Source: Luscinia megarhynchos
Taxonomy: Eukaryota; Chordata; Aves; Passeriformes; Turdidae
Direction: 5' to 3'
Assembly: GCA_034336665.1 (NCBI GenBank)
Contig: CM067568.1
Coordinates: 15,161,983-15,225,982, forward strand
Length of the DNA stretch: 64,000 nucleotides
Shown here: in pieces, positions 23,111 to 37,389 of the stretch
How positions within the stretch are numbered: the first letter of the stretch is position 1
How the letters are laid out: the number at the start of each line of letters is the position of its first letter
Translations under genes and position numbers: made by a program
The notes under the pieces: model-generated
The model's database searches: none
Told to the model about the DNA's origin: nothing
The model's input: the letters and a program-made list of their open reading frames with translations, nothing else

Positions 23111-26100
23111 AGCATGCACTGAGCAGATTCAGTGCTAGGACCTCAAATTCACTCTGACTTAGACCAACTTCACCAGAGACACCTATCTTGGACAAAAAAT
23201 ACTCCTTCCTTCTCCTTTCATCCTGGGCAGGAAGAAAGCTTTAGGTCAGGCTATAAATTGATCTGGAAAGTCACTGCCAGGGCATTGTCTCTGGCTGAAT
23301 TATTCCTGCATGCTGTGGGGAGGAAGGAGGCTGTTTTTTCCCAAGCCCAATGCCAGGCTGGCTCTCACATGCCCCCCAGTCCTGTGGGCAGAGCAGGCAG
23401 GAGCAGATCCAGCACAATAACGGGAAGCAAAGCAAGCCCGTAGGAGCACACAAGGAAATGATCTGAGCCTCAATCATTTCCCTCCATCCCTCAATCCTTT
23501 CCCTCCATTCCCAGCCATCTTCAGGACTCAAAAAAAGGTGGACAGACCTCCTGAACTCCTCCAACCTCCTTTCTGTTGCTGAAAAAGACAGCCAAAATAC
23601 CATTTTATTATTTTTTTTTCATGCCTGGTACATGCCAGGATTGCCAGGATTTCCAGAATGCATGTGGTTGCTCACACTAAAATTTCCCACAAATGTTTTC
23701 AGGTTTTGGTAGAAAATGGATAACAGGAATAAATTTGGCTTTTGATTTCCAGGTTGTTGTCGTTTGGGCTTTGTAATGCTGGATTTTGGCAGTGGGGGTG
23801 TTTTACATAACTGCCAACTTCTGAAATGTAACTTTTTGTCAGAAAATAATGCAGCTTCCTCTTCTCTAATCAGAAAACGGAAAATCAAATATAAATGACA
23901 CCACCCACCCTACACTGACGATAAACCAGGCTGTGGAAGTTTCAATGGAAAAAATTCTACCCTTTTTTCCCCTTATCAGAAACCTCCTCCACTTTGGAGA
24001 CTGGGACCCAGCAGGGTCTTGGCTTTGCAGACTTGCCTGCCAGCAGGTCTTGCACACCCCAGTTTCAAGCTTTTGGGAGATTTTAAAACTTATTCCAAAT
24101 AAATGGTGTGTTGGCCCCTGGGCTTCTACTGATTTCAGTGGCAAGAAAAAGAAACCACCAAGTGAAAAAGACCAAGACCCAGTAAAAGCACACCCAGGTT
24201 GTTTTTTCAGGCTGTATGTCTGCAGCCTAAACACGGCCACATTTTCCCAAAAGCTGGCATCTTGTCTCAGAATAATGGATTTCCCAAATACGGAAGCAAA
24301 CCTGCCCCCACGAAATTCTGATGAAATGTGGTTATTTCCAGTCCTAGTCCTGGTGCAGATGTCCTGAGGCAGGTGTTCCATGTGCTCCCACGGTGTTTTG
24401 GCTCACCAAACCAGGGGTGCTTCTCTCAGGTGTGGAAGCTGTGACTGGGAGGGGATGAGGTCACCCTTCAGCCCCTGCATCCAGGGTGCAGAGGGGTCAT
24501 CTGGCTCAGCCTGGCTTACACCTTAAGCCTGTGGGAGGACCACCAAAGGCTGAAGTCCCTCCTGCTAAGCACTCCTCCAGCAGCTCCTTTGCCCTGCAAG
24601 ATCCTGACCTCAGCCCAGGAACAGTGAGCAGCACTGACATCATGCCCATTTTTCCTTTATGGTTGTGACTACAGAGCCCAGATATCATTCTCAGGATGCT
24701 TGCCCTTCCCCACCCTGTGGAGCTGTTGCTTTGACTGCCCTCATTTCTCTGTGCATCCCATTTAAGAACACAGGACTGGGAGCAACTTCCAAGCTGGTTG
24801 CCTTGTACCTTGCTAACCTCACATCACTGCCTTCTTCATCTCCTAAAAGACTTTAACATCCCAATTTCTCTTTAGTTTCTGGAACCTTTCCTGAGGAATT
24901 CATCCTCTCCTGCTTGGTTTCACAGTCCTCACAACCTGGAAAAGATCCCGAGGTTTCACATATCTGTTCAGAGCACAGCAATTATCCCTGGCTCTGACAC
25001 TGAAATAGGGCAACACAAAAATGTTGGGAATCTGTTAAAGCCAGATTCCTGGGACGGCTCCCCCTTCTCCTGCAGTCCCAGCTGCTGCCAGGGGATGGAG
25101 CACAGGTCAGCCCACAGCTGGATCCTGCACCGTCTGGGGCAGGGCAGGATGACAGCCAGAGACCCCCAAAATAGGGGAGAAAAACTGATAAACACAGACC
25201 AGGTGGGGAAAACTCGCTGGAGACGTGGTGCTGGAGTAAGGCTTTGCAGCAAGGCCGTGGGGCCAGCAGAGGGGATGGCTGGAGCAATGGAAATGAAATG
25301 CCTGTCAACCCACAGGCTGCTCCTGGCATGGCCAGAGACCTGCTGGGGTGATGGGCTGGGCTGCTGGTGCTGCTCCTGCTCTTCTCTTTGTTTAAAATTC
25401 CTCCAGGGAAGATTTTGGCTGCTTTTCTGAACCCCTTGGAGCTGGGAATGCCAGCCTGGCTCTCACAGGCCAGGGCACCCTCAGTTCACTGGCACCCTGC
25501 AGTCCATCTCCTTTCTGTGCACTCTGCCCAGTATTTCCTCTGATGACCCATTTTGGGTTGCACGAGCCTGTGTTTTCAAGCCACAGACCACCTTTTGGAG
25601 CAGAGCAAGGTTGAGGTCTGCAGTGACCCCCAGCTGCAGAGCACCTGTGGTGTGCAACAACAGCCTGGGCTCTTGTGGCTCTCCCTGGCACTGAAGGGCT
25701 GCCAGAGCATAGACAAATGTCCTGAATGGAAACATCAAAGATTCAAACTGGGATAACTCCCCACCAGCTTTGCCACGGGGCTGGTGCTCAAATCCTCACT
25801 CCCACACATCACATTTCATGGGATCATGGTGCTCAGCCTTGGCCAGGACACAGCTCTGAGCTGCCATTCTGCTGTTGGGGACAGCCACTGCCCCAGCCAG
25901 CACCTCCTCTCGGGGTTTGAGGCCCTAATGAGGGCTATGAAACGATGCTACAGCCAGCAGAGGGAGTGCTTAGAGCTTCAGGATTCACAAGGACAGCTTG
26001 GAAGCGCCGGGAAAATGAACTAAACCCAAGGTGGGAGTGGTGGGGTGCTGAAACAAAGGTTCTCCCTGGCTCAGCTGCCAGCCTGGTGGTGCTCAGCTGT

Positions 26101-29100
26101 GAGAGGATGGGGAAATGGATCTGCCATGAACCCTCCTGGAGACCCACTGGAAGAGCCAGAGGTGAGGATCCACAGTGAGAGACATGCTGAGCCTCTTAGG
26201 CTCGAGGAATTTTACAGAACTGTTCTAAACTGCCAGGTTAAATCCCTCCATTCGTTCACTTCTGGCTTTGGGCTCTTAACTTTGGGCTTTCCAAATGAAG
26301 TCATTGCTGCATCTCAATTAGTAAGGAATCACTCCTACAGCATTTTATTTCCAAAGCAATTGTCCTTGAGCCTCACAGAGGTGCTGGAATCGGGAGGCAG
26401 TCTGTGGGCTGGGAGCTGCGGGAAGCTTAGGCTTGGCTCTGACCACCAAACTTTTTAAAGCAGATCTTCATTTGATTTTAGGCCAAACAGAGCAATTTGT
26501 ATTACTTTAGTGAGTTAAAGACAATGGCAATATCTGTAATATCTGTAACAGCCTCTTATGTTAGGGAAAGGGTCTAAATTATTCCCCCTGAGATGCCTCA
26601 GCTGTGGTGGGGGCTCCCTGCTCACACACAATATTACAAATATAATTAGTTTCCCAAATGCACACCATCAAAAGCTCATGCCTGGTCCTTTCCTAACCTT
26701 GTGGATTCCCCAGATTTTTAAATGAAGGCGTTTCAATCACCAATGGGCAATTTTGCAACTCATCTCTAAGCAGATCAATAACTAAAAGCAATGTGAGGAA
26801 GTCGGGTGTCTCTGGATTGTGTTAGGACAAGCCCATGAGAGGATTGTGATGTGGACGAGATAAATGCCATGAAATCACCTGCAGGGTGAGGTTTAAGTGG
26901 GGAAAGCCTAGCACTGAGTCGTTGGGAAGGTGAGCACCACCGCGGGCTGATTAACACTGCATGCAAACCCTATTGCAAGCCCGATAAAAGACAATGGGAC
27001 ACATTTTCACCACTAAATACATCAGGGATGAAAGGGAGCTGGGGGAAGAACAGAAAAGACCAGCAGGAATGACCTGACCTGCCTGAAACCTGCTTTTCTG
27101 CTGGACAGCAAGGAAGCTTGCTCTACATATCTGGGAAAAAAAAAAGCTGAGAGAGGCTTGGTGGCAACAAGCTGATGGTTCTGAGAAGAGTCCTGATGGT
27201 GCACGGTGGCCAAATGCCTTCTGAGATTTAATATCTAGAAGGTGAAGTTAAGCCCATCTGGGCTGGAGTGGTGTTTGGTGGGCAAGAGAAGAGGCAGCTA
27301 CTCAGGGGATAGTCCAGCTGTCAGCAGAAGAGATTTGTAGGGTGTGAATCGATGGAGGATGGCACATTCTCAGTGGAACAGAGCCAAGGCCAGAGAAGGT
27401 CTGTGCTTGAAGCCCCTCAGCCATACCCCACTACAGCTGAGATGTGGCAGTCAACCCTGCCACCAGCCCAGGCAGCCTGCTGGTCTTGCTATTCCCTTCT
27501 CAAAGCCAGGATCAAACGAGCAGAATAAAGCCATAGGAAGGACATGTTCCCCCCTACCTGCAGCTGCTTTCCAATTTAATCTTCCTCCCTGGTCAGGAGA
27601 AACCTCATGCAGCTCTGCAGCAGCAGACACTGTCTCACCAACTCTGTCATGTGCTGTGAGCTGGTCCCAGCTTTTAGGTGGAGATGCCTTGAGCCAAGAC
27701 AGACTGGTATTTCCAGCTTATACTTACTCAAAATAAATCTGGGAGAAAAGACACACTTGTTTGTGATGTGGATGACTCCTTCAAAAGCTGAGCCTGCCTC
27801 ATTCACAGCAAACCAGGACTGGGAAGCCTTCATGAAGACAGAAGGGTCAATCCTGTGATAGTTTCAATGAAGGAATAGGGGAAAAAAGGCAATGCAAGAT
27901 AGCTCAAGCAAGGATTCATTTGGACTTTTATTATGATTAACTCAAAATCATCAAGAACAACCAAGCTGTCAGCAAATCCATTTTAGATATGAGCAGCCCT
28001 CTAAAATCAGTCTTAGTAATATCCTGCACATGTGCTACTGCAAATCCCCTTTTTGACAACAGCTGGTGGCTGGTGCAGAAGCAGGAGAAAACTCCATCCT
28101 GCAGGGGGAGTGGGAGCTCTGGTGCCTTTCCCCTCGACTGCCACACCCTGCCCCTGCCACCCGTGCTGCCAACCATTTCATTCAGCTCCACCTGAATGCC
28201 AAAGGAGCACATCCTCTGGGCAGCCCAGCAGAGATGGGGGCTCAGCTTGGGCACTCACTGGGGCACAGTGAGGTTCAACACACCAGGGCTTTCCTGACAC
28301 TCTTGTCAGGGCTGCAGGTCCCCCAGCGTTACAGCAGGGCTGTTCTTCCCCACTCCATCTGGGACCCTGCACACTTTGCTTTACCTCCCTGACAAAGTCA
28401 CAAGCAGCAGCAGGGTGGCAGAGCTCAGGAACGCTGTGGGGGAGAGGGCTGTCTGTCAGAGAGCCCTGGAGCAGCCTGTATTATGAAAAAAAGGCTGTGT
28501 CTGGGAGGCTGGCTCCCCACAGCCTCTGTGGCCACGCCAGAGAAGAGGCAGGTGGGAAAGCAGATGCTGTTTGGGTAAATGTGTGTCTGCTCAGGCAGCT
28601 GTTGAATGTTGGAGCCAGGTAGAGCACAGCCAGGTTGAATTGGGTTTGGTCTGAGTGGCTCTTGCAGCCTCCTATACCTGCACCTCCCACTCACAGCTAA
28701 TTCTGTGCCTGGAGCAGCTGGATTTGGGATGCAGAGACACTGCTGCCTGCAAGGGAGTTCCATCCACCATCTGGGCTTAAGACCTCAGGAGATTCTTGCC
28801 CTCCTCAGAAGGTCTTGCAAGAGCACCACAGGATCAATCCTGGTGCTGGAAACCAGTGGGCAGAGAGAGGCAGCACACAGAGGCTGGCATGATGGTAACC
28901 AGAGGCCATGTGGTGGTGGCAGGGGTAAGAGCAGCCCAGAAGATGGGAACCATCACCAAAACCTTCCAAGCAGGGTGAAGTGGCCTCCTCAGCCCCAGCT
29001 TTCTCAGTGGCCTTGTGTAGGTCACGTAGCCCACTGGCAAACTATCACCATTCCCTGGATCTCACCCCCATGAGTTACCCATCAGCCAGGGCAGACCCTT

Positions 29101-31904
29101 CAAAGCATTTACTGAAGCTCAAGGGCTGTTTTCCATTTTATTGCAGGGATCTGGGGCTGTTTCCACTCTGATGACCAGAACCTGGCTGCAGCTATCCTGG
29201 CAGAATCATGCCCAGAAAAGCATGCTTAATTTAAAAGCCAAGTGCCAACATCCCGAGCTTGTTTAGACTAAATGAAAGGTTTTCAGGAAAAAAAAAAATC
29301 AGTCTGACTGAAATTCCACCCCCCTTCCCCAGGAGATTACTCCCTATCTGGTTGCCTCCTGAAGATGGGAGCAAAGGCTCAGCAGTGAGTCATCTTTCAC
29401 TTTGTGTGCCCCCAGTGCTGTTGCTGCTCTCATGTGGGTCTCTGCAACAGCGAGGGCGGCCCTGGGTGGGAGAAAGTGGGGTTTGCACCCCAACTGCACT
29501 GCTGCATGAGGGGAGATCAGTGAGGCTTCCCCAGAGACATGGCCCTCCCCGAGGCAGTGCTGGGCTAGGGCAGGCAGGACCTGCTGCCCTCCCTGAGTGG
29601 GGTCTCAGTGGACTGGCACGGGAGCTGCTGAAACACCCCAGTGACTCAGACAAGTGTGAGACCACGCTGATGTAAGTTAATTAGTGAGCAAGGGTGGCAC
29701 TCTGCCTGCCCAAAGGAGCCCGAAGGCCCTGGGCTGACTCACTGGAAGCAGTGAGGTCCCCCCAGAGAGGGATACCAAAGCTGCTCACAGGAATCAGCAG
29801 TTGCAGGCACTCATCATCTCCAGGGACAGGAGCCCCGAGTGGGACCCAGCAGGTGTGCCCTGAGATAATTCCCCACCTCGGACACTGAGGTTTCTTGGAG
29901 GGAGAGCAACTTTCCTCTAAAAGGAAAGGGGATGCTTGCTATCCATTGCAGGATTTTTCTCTCTCCTTGTATCACATGTAGAGACAAAGGAATTCATTCT
30001 ATCTCTGGAAAACAATTTTTTTCCCCCGCTTTGGATTAGGTTCGTGGAGAAGAGATTGTTCCAGTCTGGCACCTCTTGTGGTTACTGTGCTTGTTTTGAC
30101 TAAAAAACACCCGTGTGATCTCTACATATTTGAAATGGTTGCCTTTAATGCAAAAGAAAAAAAAAAAAAAATCTAAACAAAAATCTCTGCAACTTACTTT
30201 CAGGCAAAACAAAAATTTCTTTGGCATGAAGATCTACCTGCCGGACTGAGATGGCTCAGCAAGAGACCTGCCTGGAGAAATGCAGGGAGGAGAGGTGGGC
30301 AGATTTGGAATAGGGATGCAATTTCCATTGCTGCCATTGCGCTTGCTGACCATTAGATTTGTCCAGGTATTTGCACAGCTCACTACAGCCACATCTCACA
30401 ACTGGGGATGCCCAAACTGGGACCAGCTTAAGTCAAAAGCATTATTTTCCATAAGTTCTGTGTTGCCTCATTGAAGATTTGCAGTGCTTTAATCACTCTC
30501 TGCTGCCACTGCCTCAGCAGCAGGTCCTTGCAATCGGCTCAGATGGGGGCACAGGGGCTGTCAGGGGTGTCACAGGCAGGCAGGGAGTCACCTCCCGCTC
30601 ATCCAGCTCCAGGCACCGAGGGTGAGCATCCCGTGAGCTCCAGCAGGAGCACGCCGCCGAGGCTGGAGCCCCAGTGCCACGGGAGGTGGCTGCCAGAGCC
30701 GGCATCCCCACATGGATTATGCAGGGAAGCGCTCCTGGGGGGTCTCCCCGGCCCTGGTGATATCTTGCACTGCAGTTTTCTTTAAACTGTGGGGAAGTTG
30801 GATTAGGTGAGGAATTCCACAATTTCTTAGCTTTTCAAATAACATGTCTGCGATATCACCCGGTCTGACTTGAGCTCCCACCTGCCTTGGGAATTCAGTT
30901 AACCCTTTGCGTGCTGGCTCCACAGAGGGTCTCTCTGGAGCCCGCTGTCTCTGGCTGGTGAACAGACAGGGACTCAGGTGACAGCACCAGCGTGGTGCTG
31001 GAAATAGGGGGTAGCATCTGAATCACCTGCCATTTGGCTCTACCTACTCAGACAAGCTTCCCCCTCAGCCCAAAAATACATTTGGACACACACACCCCTG
31101 CACGTGCTATGCAAGCATACCACCTGCTGCTTTGAAAAGCTTACATGCATGGTTTTTGGGGAGGGTTACCTCCTGAGCAGTTAGTAATTAGCTTAGCAGT
31201 CTCTACCCTGTGTGAGGTCTCCTGCTCCAGAAGGGCTGGGATCTGGGGAAAATCCTTGCTTCTCTCACCAGAGCCTTGCTGAAACACAGCTGGCACCATA
31301 AAAAGCCCTCCTCCCCACCACACAGGCTTGGTGCTATACCTACTTGCCCTGTGACACTACTCAGAGATGCCAGCCCCAGTTATACCCCTGTCCTTGAAGG
31401 TGAAACAGCTGTGAGCTGGTGACATGCCCAGGCCCACCCTGGCTGGGGCCAGGCTCAGGGCACAGTACCCAGCTTGGCTGTGCCAGCACCACGCCACCAC
31501 CACTATTGCCACGCTCAGTGAACTTTTTCAGCAGCAGAACATAAACATTTCTAGCAAAGTGCACTTAGTGTGAGTTGCTTTGCCAAGAGCTGTTGCCTCC
31601 CCTCCTTCACTGTGACTGTGAGAGAGAGTTCTGTTTAAGAGAGAAAACAAATTGTCCACACCTCCTCGCTCCCCAGTGGGCATCCATCACCCAGGGCAAG
31701 GGCAGCGTGGTCCAGAGGGGATTCTGGCAGCATGGGTGGGCACAGGGTGTCCCTGTGTCCCCTGCATCAGGAGTGGGAATGAGGTGAGGGTGTAAGTTAT
31801 TGCAAACTCCCCTACAGCCCCTGCCAGCTGTAGGTGCTGGAAGTCCCAGCCTCAAAGGCAACGGGGCAACAGGGGACAGACTTATCCCTGTCATGAGCTG
31901 GTGC
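23111..31904. other. INS-IGF2 intergenic DNA, no gene seen
   Basis: Long stretch without recognisable exons, RNA genes or well-preserved repeats. Minor items: a short tcatttccctccatcc / tcctttccctccattcc tandem near 23476-23513, and an A-run near 30162-30175. A possible MIR-like trace at about 29010-29060 was too weak to call. Confidence 0.5.
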
Positions 31905-31995
31905 ATGGGGATGAAAACCAGAGAGAAATTAAGTGGCTTGCCCAAGGTGGTGTGTGGATGCAGTGGCAGAGGAAGGCTCGGTATGAGCCCCATGC
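31905..31995 (-). repeat. MIR-type SINE remnant
   Basis: agagagaaattaagtggctt followed by gcccaaggtggtgtgtgg and cagtggcagaggaaggctcg matches reverse-complemented MIR ('agaggttaagtgacttgcccaaggtcacac ... agtggcagagccggg'). The clearest MIR-type match among the antisense copies here. Confidence 0.65.
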
Positions 31996-34900
31996 TGCCC
32001 CTTGTCCCCATGCCCACAGCTGACCCCAGCCCCACATCCTACTTTGGGGTCTTCACTGCTCAGCCCAGACATGAGGGCATCAGTTGCTAGGCCTGGCAGC
32101 ACATTTATCCTGCCCCAAAAGCCCTGAAGAAGTGATCCCTGATAAGGTGTGAAGCCCTGGCCTGGAGGAGATGCTCCCACCCAACCCTCCCACCGAAGAC
32201 AATGAGAGCTGCAAACAAAGACCAGCACTGAAGCACAGCAGCAATGGGAAAAAAAAAAAAAAAAAAAAAAGGGAAAAAAAAAGAAAGGAAGAAACGCCTG
32301 AAAGATACATAGCTGGGATTCCAGAACCCCTCAGAGGTATTTGGGCTTAGCCAACAGGCTCAGGATTTTTTTTTCAAAGCCATTAATTACACAACAGAGA
32401 CATATCTGCGCCACTCCACCTCTCTGTGGCAAATAAGGGCCCCACGTACATTGTCTAAAATGTATCACCCCCTGTGCTCCATGCCATCAGCTCCCTTGGG
32501 CACTTGAAAATAACCCGTGGTGGTATTTGCAGCTGGCTCCTGAGCCTGATTTTGTGTGGAGTATTGAAAGGGTGCTCAATCCCTGCACCTCCCAAGGGTG
32601 CATCTGGAATGCATGAGCTGCATCCACAGGGGCAGAGGGTTGGGAATCCCACCCTGATCACCTGGGCAGCTTTTCTGAGCTGATTGCACAATGAGGCCGA
32701 GGGAAAGGTCTTCAAGAAGCTGCACCAAGGGAATACTGGTGCATAGAGTGACTGCAGTCACCTCTGGCACAGCCCATCACTGGCACCCACCAACCACCAG
32801 TGATGGCTGCTCTGTGGGAGCTGCTGGAGGGGATCTCAGACACAGCTGCTGTGTCTCATTTTTGGGCAAGACTTTACTAAAAGCTCACTTATTTTCTCTA
32901 ATAAGCCCAGCAGCATGCAGCCAGCCTGACCAGCTCATACTGATGCTCCTGTGAGCAGGAGAAAACATTTTTAAGGGTGATCCCTGCGGTTTCCAAGTGC
33001 AAACAGAGCAAAGTGGTGTGTATGAGGGTGCCTTGCTGGAAGAGGAGACACACACACCCTCCTTCTCAGAGACAAGTGCCATCCCTGCACACCACCTTCC
33101 CCCTGCTCAGCTCCTCCCTGGGAAACACAGGGATGCCTCCTGCTAGTGCTGCCTTCCCAGAACATTCCCACTGGGCCATCCCTGCAGGGAAAAGCAATGG
33201 GTCACAGTCCTCACCCCAAAGAGCTCCTAGCCCAGAGGGTTTCCTGCTGTCTCCTGTAACATGCTTCATTTGCAGGATGTTTTGACTCTGAGCTTGCTCT
33301 GTAGACAGACCCATATTTGTACAATGCTGTAAAGAGCCAGCTTTATCCCCTGGTGCTTGGAAGAACTAATTGTACCTGCTGGAGCCTTTATTGGTCATTA
33401 AACAATCTTGGACCACTTCTTCCCCATGGCATTCCAATGGGTATTTTGATGGAAATGCTTTAAAAAAAAAAAGATAACAGGAAATGGTGATGTGCTTAGC
33501 TGTTAATATAGGCACAGACACATCTAACTTCTCTGCTACTCTGTTTGTAGCACATTTTTGACACAAATAATCAGACAAAACTTGGAGCTTCTGGGCTCCC
33601 TCTGCAATGAAAAGAAGCTGGGAGAGAGGGCAGGCATTTCTCCTTTTTTACCCTATTCTACCCTTCTTGGAAACTCCTTTCAGGAAGCTGTTAGCTGAGC
33701 TGGAGTCCTCCTTGGCAGCCAAGGATAACCAAGAGATGTTTGCTGTCCCACAGATGAGGGGAGCAAGGAGACACTTTTCCCCCTTTCTGGAACCATCTGA
33801 CCAGGGACCCCTTGTCCTCCTCCTTTTGGGCCACACTGCAGACAGCATCCCAACAAAAAGACCCACAGAGCTTCACTTGCTGAGCATCATTTGTGCTTTT
33901 TCAGTTCCTCCCTCACACTTGGCTGCAGGGACCCCACATGCTCCTTCCCACAGCCTCTTGAGCCATGTGAGGCTGCTCACACTGGAGCTTTTCTCTAGTC
34001 ACTGGGGACATTGAATTTCAAAAGACATTACAGGAATATCAAGTCTTTCCAGCCCATAAAAAAATGCATAGTTTGTCCTCCATATAAACAGGGGTGAAAA
34101 CACTACCCTGTTTTCACTGACAGTGCCTTTTACCACTGTCACAAATTCCTCTGGCACGGTGAAATAACTTATGGTGGAATAACTTCATTTTTGTTTTGCT
34201 CAGCAACCTCCAGGTCCTTAGGAAGCAAATGCCAACACCTCTCCTGAACACCTTAGTCCAGTAAGTGCTCCAAGGCATCAGTAGATCTGGCCAGGAGTTG
34301 ATATAAGAGTCCCTCTTTCTCTCTGAACATGCCAAAAAAGGTGCCCTGCTGATGCCTAAGGACAACTGGCTTTTTCACTGCCCATAAAACAATCCTGCAG
34401 CAGAAACCCTCTGGGCTGGGAGCATGGCCTCAAAATATTCTTGTTACCCAGAGGTGCCAGGAATCCTAAAACAGAGCTGCCCAGCTTCTGCTTTTGTTTG
34501 TTCCATGTTGATCAGGGGCCCTAGGTGAATTATTTCTCTCACTTTTAGTTCTTTGACTTCAATTTTTTTGCAGGGACCTTCCATATATCACATCCCCCTT
34601 TGCCAGTGAATCTTTCCCATTCTAACAGTCTAGTGTGCCCCAGGATCAATATATCTCAGCATGCAAGGACACGGTGTTATTGCCAGGCTCCTGGGCACAA
34701 AGCAAAAGGTATCACTTTCTTAAAGCCACTGAAAGGTGCTCTGGGCCAAGGATGGTTATTCCTCAGCCACTAAACAGCTGTACATAGGACTCTGGCTAAT
34801 CCCACTCCAGTCTCACTAGGGATGACTTCTCCTAGTCCACAGTGACCCACAGCCCACCCTCACCTTCCTTTTGGCTCATCTTGGGCATCTCAGGATCTGA

Positions 34901-35929
34901 GGGGCATGTCAGTAAAGCAGTCTGGTTTCTCCTGGCTCTCCTCACTGTGAATTTAGGAGAATTTAGGGGGACATATGGGAATACAAACTGGGGTACCTTT
35001 GTAGTGCTGCAGGCACAGCACGTGAGCCACACACTGCAAATCCCTGCTCTGCCCACCTTGCCATTTGGGCTGTAATGGTGAAAGAAACCAAATGAGCATC
35101 ACAGGGTGTCTTGTTTGGGCTGGGATTAGGCAACCTCTTCTTTCTCTGGATTCTAGGTGGGAGAAGAAGGGAAAAGTAATGTAAATATTCCCTTCCCTGA
35201 AGGTATCTGCTTGGCTCACCTCCCCAGCAGCATCTCTGACATCCACCCTGGCCCAGGACCACTGCATTTCTGCAGTTATTTACATTCCTCTGCCTTTGCT
35301 GAAGCTCACATCCCTTTCTGCAAGGTCCAGGCTGGCCCGAATTTTCCGGTTCTTCCCCCTTTCCCTGGAAAGCTTTCCGGCCCAACGCCACGTGTTGGTG
35401 GCCACCCACGAGAGGCTTTGATCAGCTCGGATGGGCAGTGCCAGCAGGAGGCTTTGCAGCCTGCCCCAACGCTTCTGAGCCACTGCAGCAGCACAGAGCA
35501 TTTCCCTCTGATCCCTGACATCCCCTGGTCCTTTCAGGGCACCTTTCAGACACTGCTTTTATTTCAGCTTCACTTAGTTTCAGCTTACTTTGGTTATCTT
35601 TGCTTTGTGAACACTGTCCTCGCTCCTTGCAAATTTCAATGGGAACCCACAACTGCAATTTCTCTCCAGACAAAAACAAGAGGCTGTTATTTTTACTGTA
35701 TTTTCAATGTTCTCAGGTGATGCTTTGCTGCAGCCCCGTCCACTTTCAAACCAAATAGCTCCCTGGGATTTTGCAAGGCCCTTGGTGGTCAGTGCTGTGC
35801 TCTGCAGGCCGTCCTATCCCTCTCTTTCTGCCTCCCTCTCTTCAGGTTTGCTGCGTCCGTGGCTTTTCTGGTCCTTCTCCTGCTCCCCCGTGCCGGCCCT
35901 CCTCGCAGGCAATGCCAAGGGCTGGAGTT
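31996..35929. other. INS-IGF2 intergenic DNA, no gene seen
   Basis: Contains an A-rich tract at 32249-32292 (22 uninterrupted A, then interrupted A runs). The remainder shows no gene or recognised repeat. Confidence 0.5.
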
Positions 35930-36080
35930 TGGGGTGGAGGCAGCTATTGTTCCAGCTATCTGCAGTGTAATGTTCCTTATGACTGTATTAAATGAAGGGC
36001 GGAGGTCACACATCCCTAGTTTAAATTAGGTTTCGGCTGACCTTTAACAATATTACACTCGTGGATCCTCTCATAACTCA
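35930..36080. promoter_or_regulatory. Candidate conserved-type regulatory block
   Basis: Dense in motif-like words: a SOX-type attgttcc near 35947, a second aacaat core near 36045, a half-site tgaccttt near 36040, and ggaggtcaca near 36001. No coding frame. Suggestion based on motif clustering 2.3 kb upstream of the IGF2 promoter. Confidence 0.25.
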
Positions 36081-37389
36081 CCGAAGAAACTCCCCAAGGG
36101 TTTTACCACCTCACTCTTTTCTTCCTACTGTAAGGATGCCCGAGGCTTAATGTGCTTCTCTCCAATTTCGCTTTGATTTCTAATCCTATCCCCTTCCTCC
36201 CCCCCAATACAGATATATTCATTCCTTTAAAGGTGGGGGGAAGAACCTGTTCCTTTTCTCTTCTGGGCGACAGCTCTTTCTTTTGTGTCCCTTTCTTCCC
36301 TTCCCCGCCCCCCTGCTCTTTCTTGACACAATGCACTATTTATTTGCACTGAAGGATAACTAAGAAGCAATTAAAAGATCAAAAGGCACAAACACAAGTA
36401 GATCCAGTGGCAACTTGTGGGGTTTATTTTGCTGTGGCTGCTGCTGCTGAATCTTCATCAAACTGCTGCCGTGTTTTTCCCCCATCCAAAGGACACCTCT
36501 CTTACTGGGTCGCCTCTTCCTCCAAACCGACTTTTTTATGATCGCTATTTTTCACCCCCATTGTTTGCTATTGCAGTTGTTTACTGGAAAATCACTTGTT
36601 TTTCTCAGGGAGATTAACCCTCCAAGCTTTCTTTTGTCTACTCTCAGGAGGTCCTTGTGGTGAGCTGGGGGAAGGGAGCTGGGCTCCTTCAGCTATTAAC
36701 AGTAGCTTACAGCCCCGCTGACCCCCCTGCCAAGGTTGGGTCCTTTCCTTTGATGGGGTTCTGCTTTCGCAGGGAGGAAAGGTGGCTTGCTCTTTGTTAA
36801 GACCACCTCGGCTGAGCAGTTTGTGAGGACACACAACTCGGACTTTAATAAGTCCTGAGCATCTAGGAGAAAGTCTAAAAGCCCAAGGCAAGGATAAAGT
36901 CCTAAAGCCCAAGGTAAGGAGAAATCTGGAGCCCTGGCACATGCCAGCAGATGCTCAGTCCCGTTGACGGCCAGGTCACTTCTTTACATGTTTAAATATC
37001 AGTGTGAGAGCTGAGAATTGATGCTGTGGTTGAGTGTGAACTGCATCCTCAGCATCTCCCAGATGTGCCGATGTTTCTGTTGCAGCCTACAGCCCTGACA
37101 CCAGGACTGCTGGGTGTGATGTGCAGAGGCATCCCACAGGACAGCACAGCAAACAGAAGGATGCTAGGGAGGAAAGGAAAGGATGCCCACAGCCTAGAGA
37201 GAAAGGATAATAATAAAGGCAAGTTTAGGGCAACTCCGACTGCTGAGAGATGAACCAAGCCTCTCATACTTGGGGGGGGGGAAAATAAAGTACAAACTTG
37301 GAAAAAAGCAAAAAAAATAAGTAATTTTTACTGCATGCCGGGGTGAGGACTGCTGCATCCTTGCCCTTTCGCACCACTAGCTATGGCCA
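36081..37389. other. IGF2 upstream DNA, no gene seen
   Basis: Pyrimidine-rich near 36150-36320; otherwise nothing recognised. An eight-base-plus G run followed by AT-rich sequence lies at about 37272-37322, just before the CpG island. Confidence 0.5.

Noticed and set aside
29010..29060. Possible further MIR-type core (ggccttgtgtaggtcacg)
   Set aside because: Too short and diverged; flanks do not continue in MIR order.
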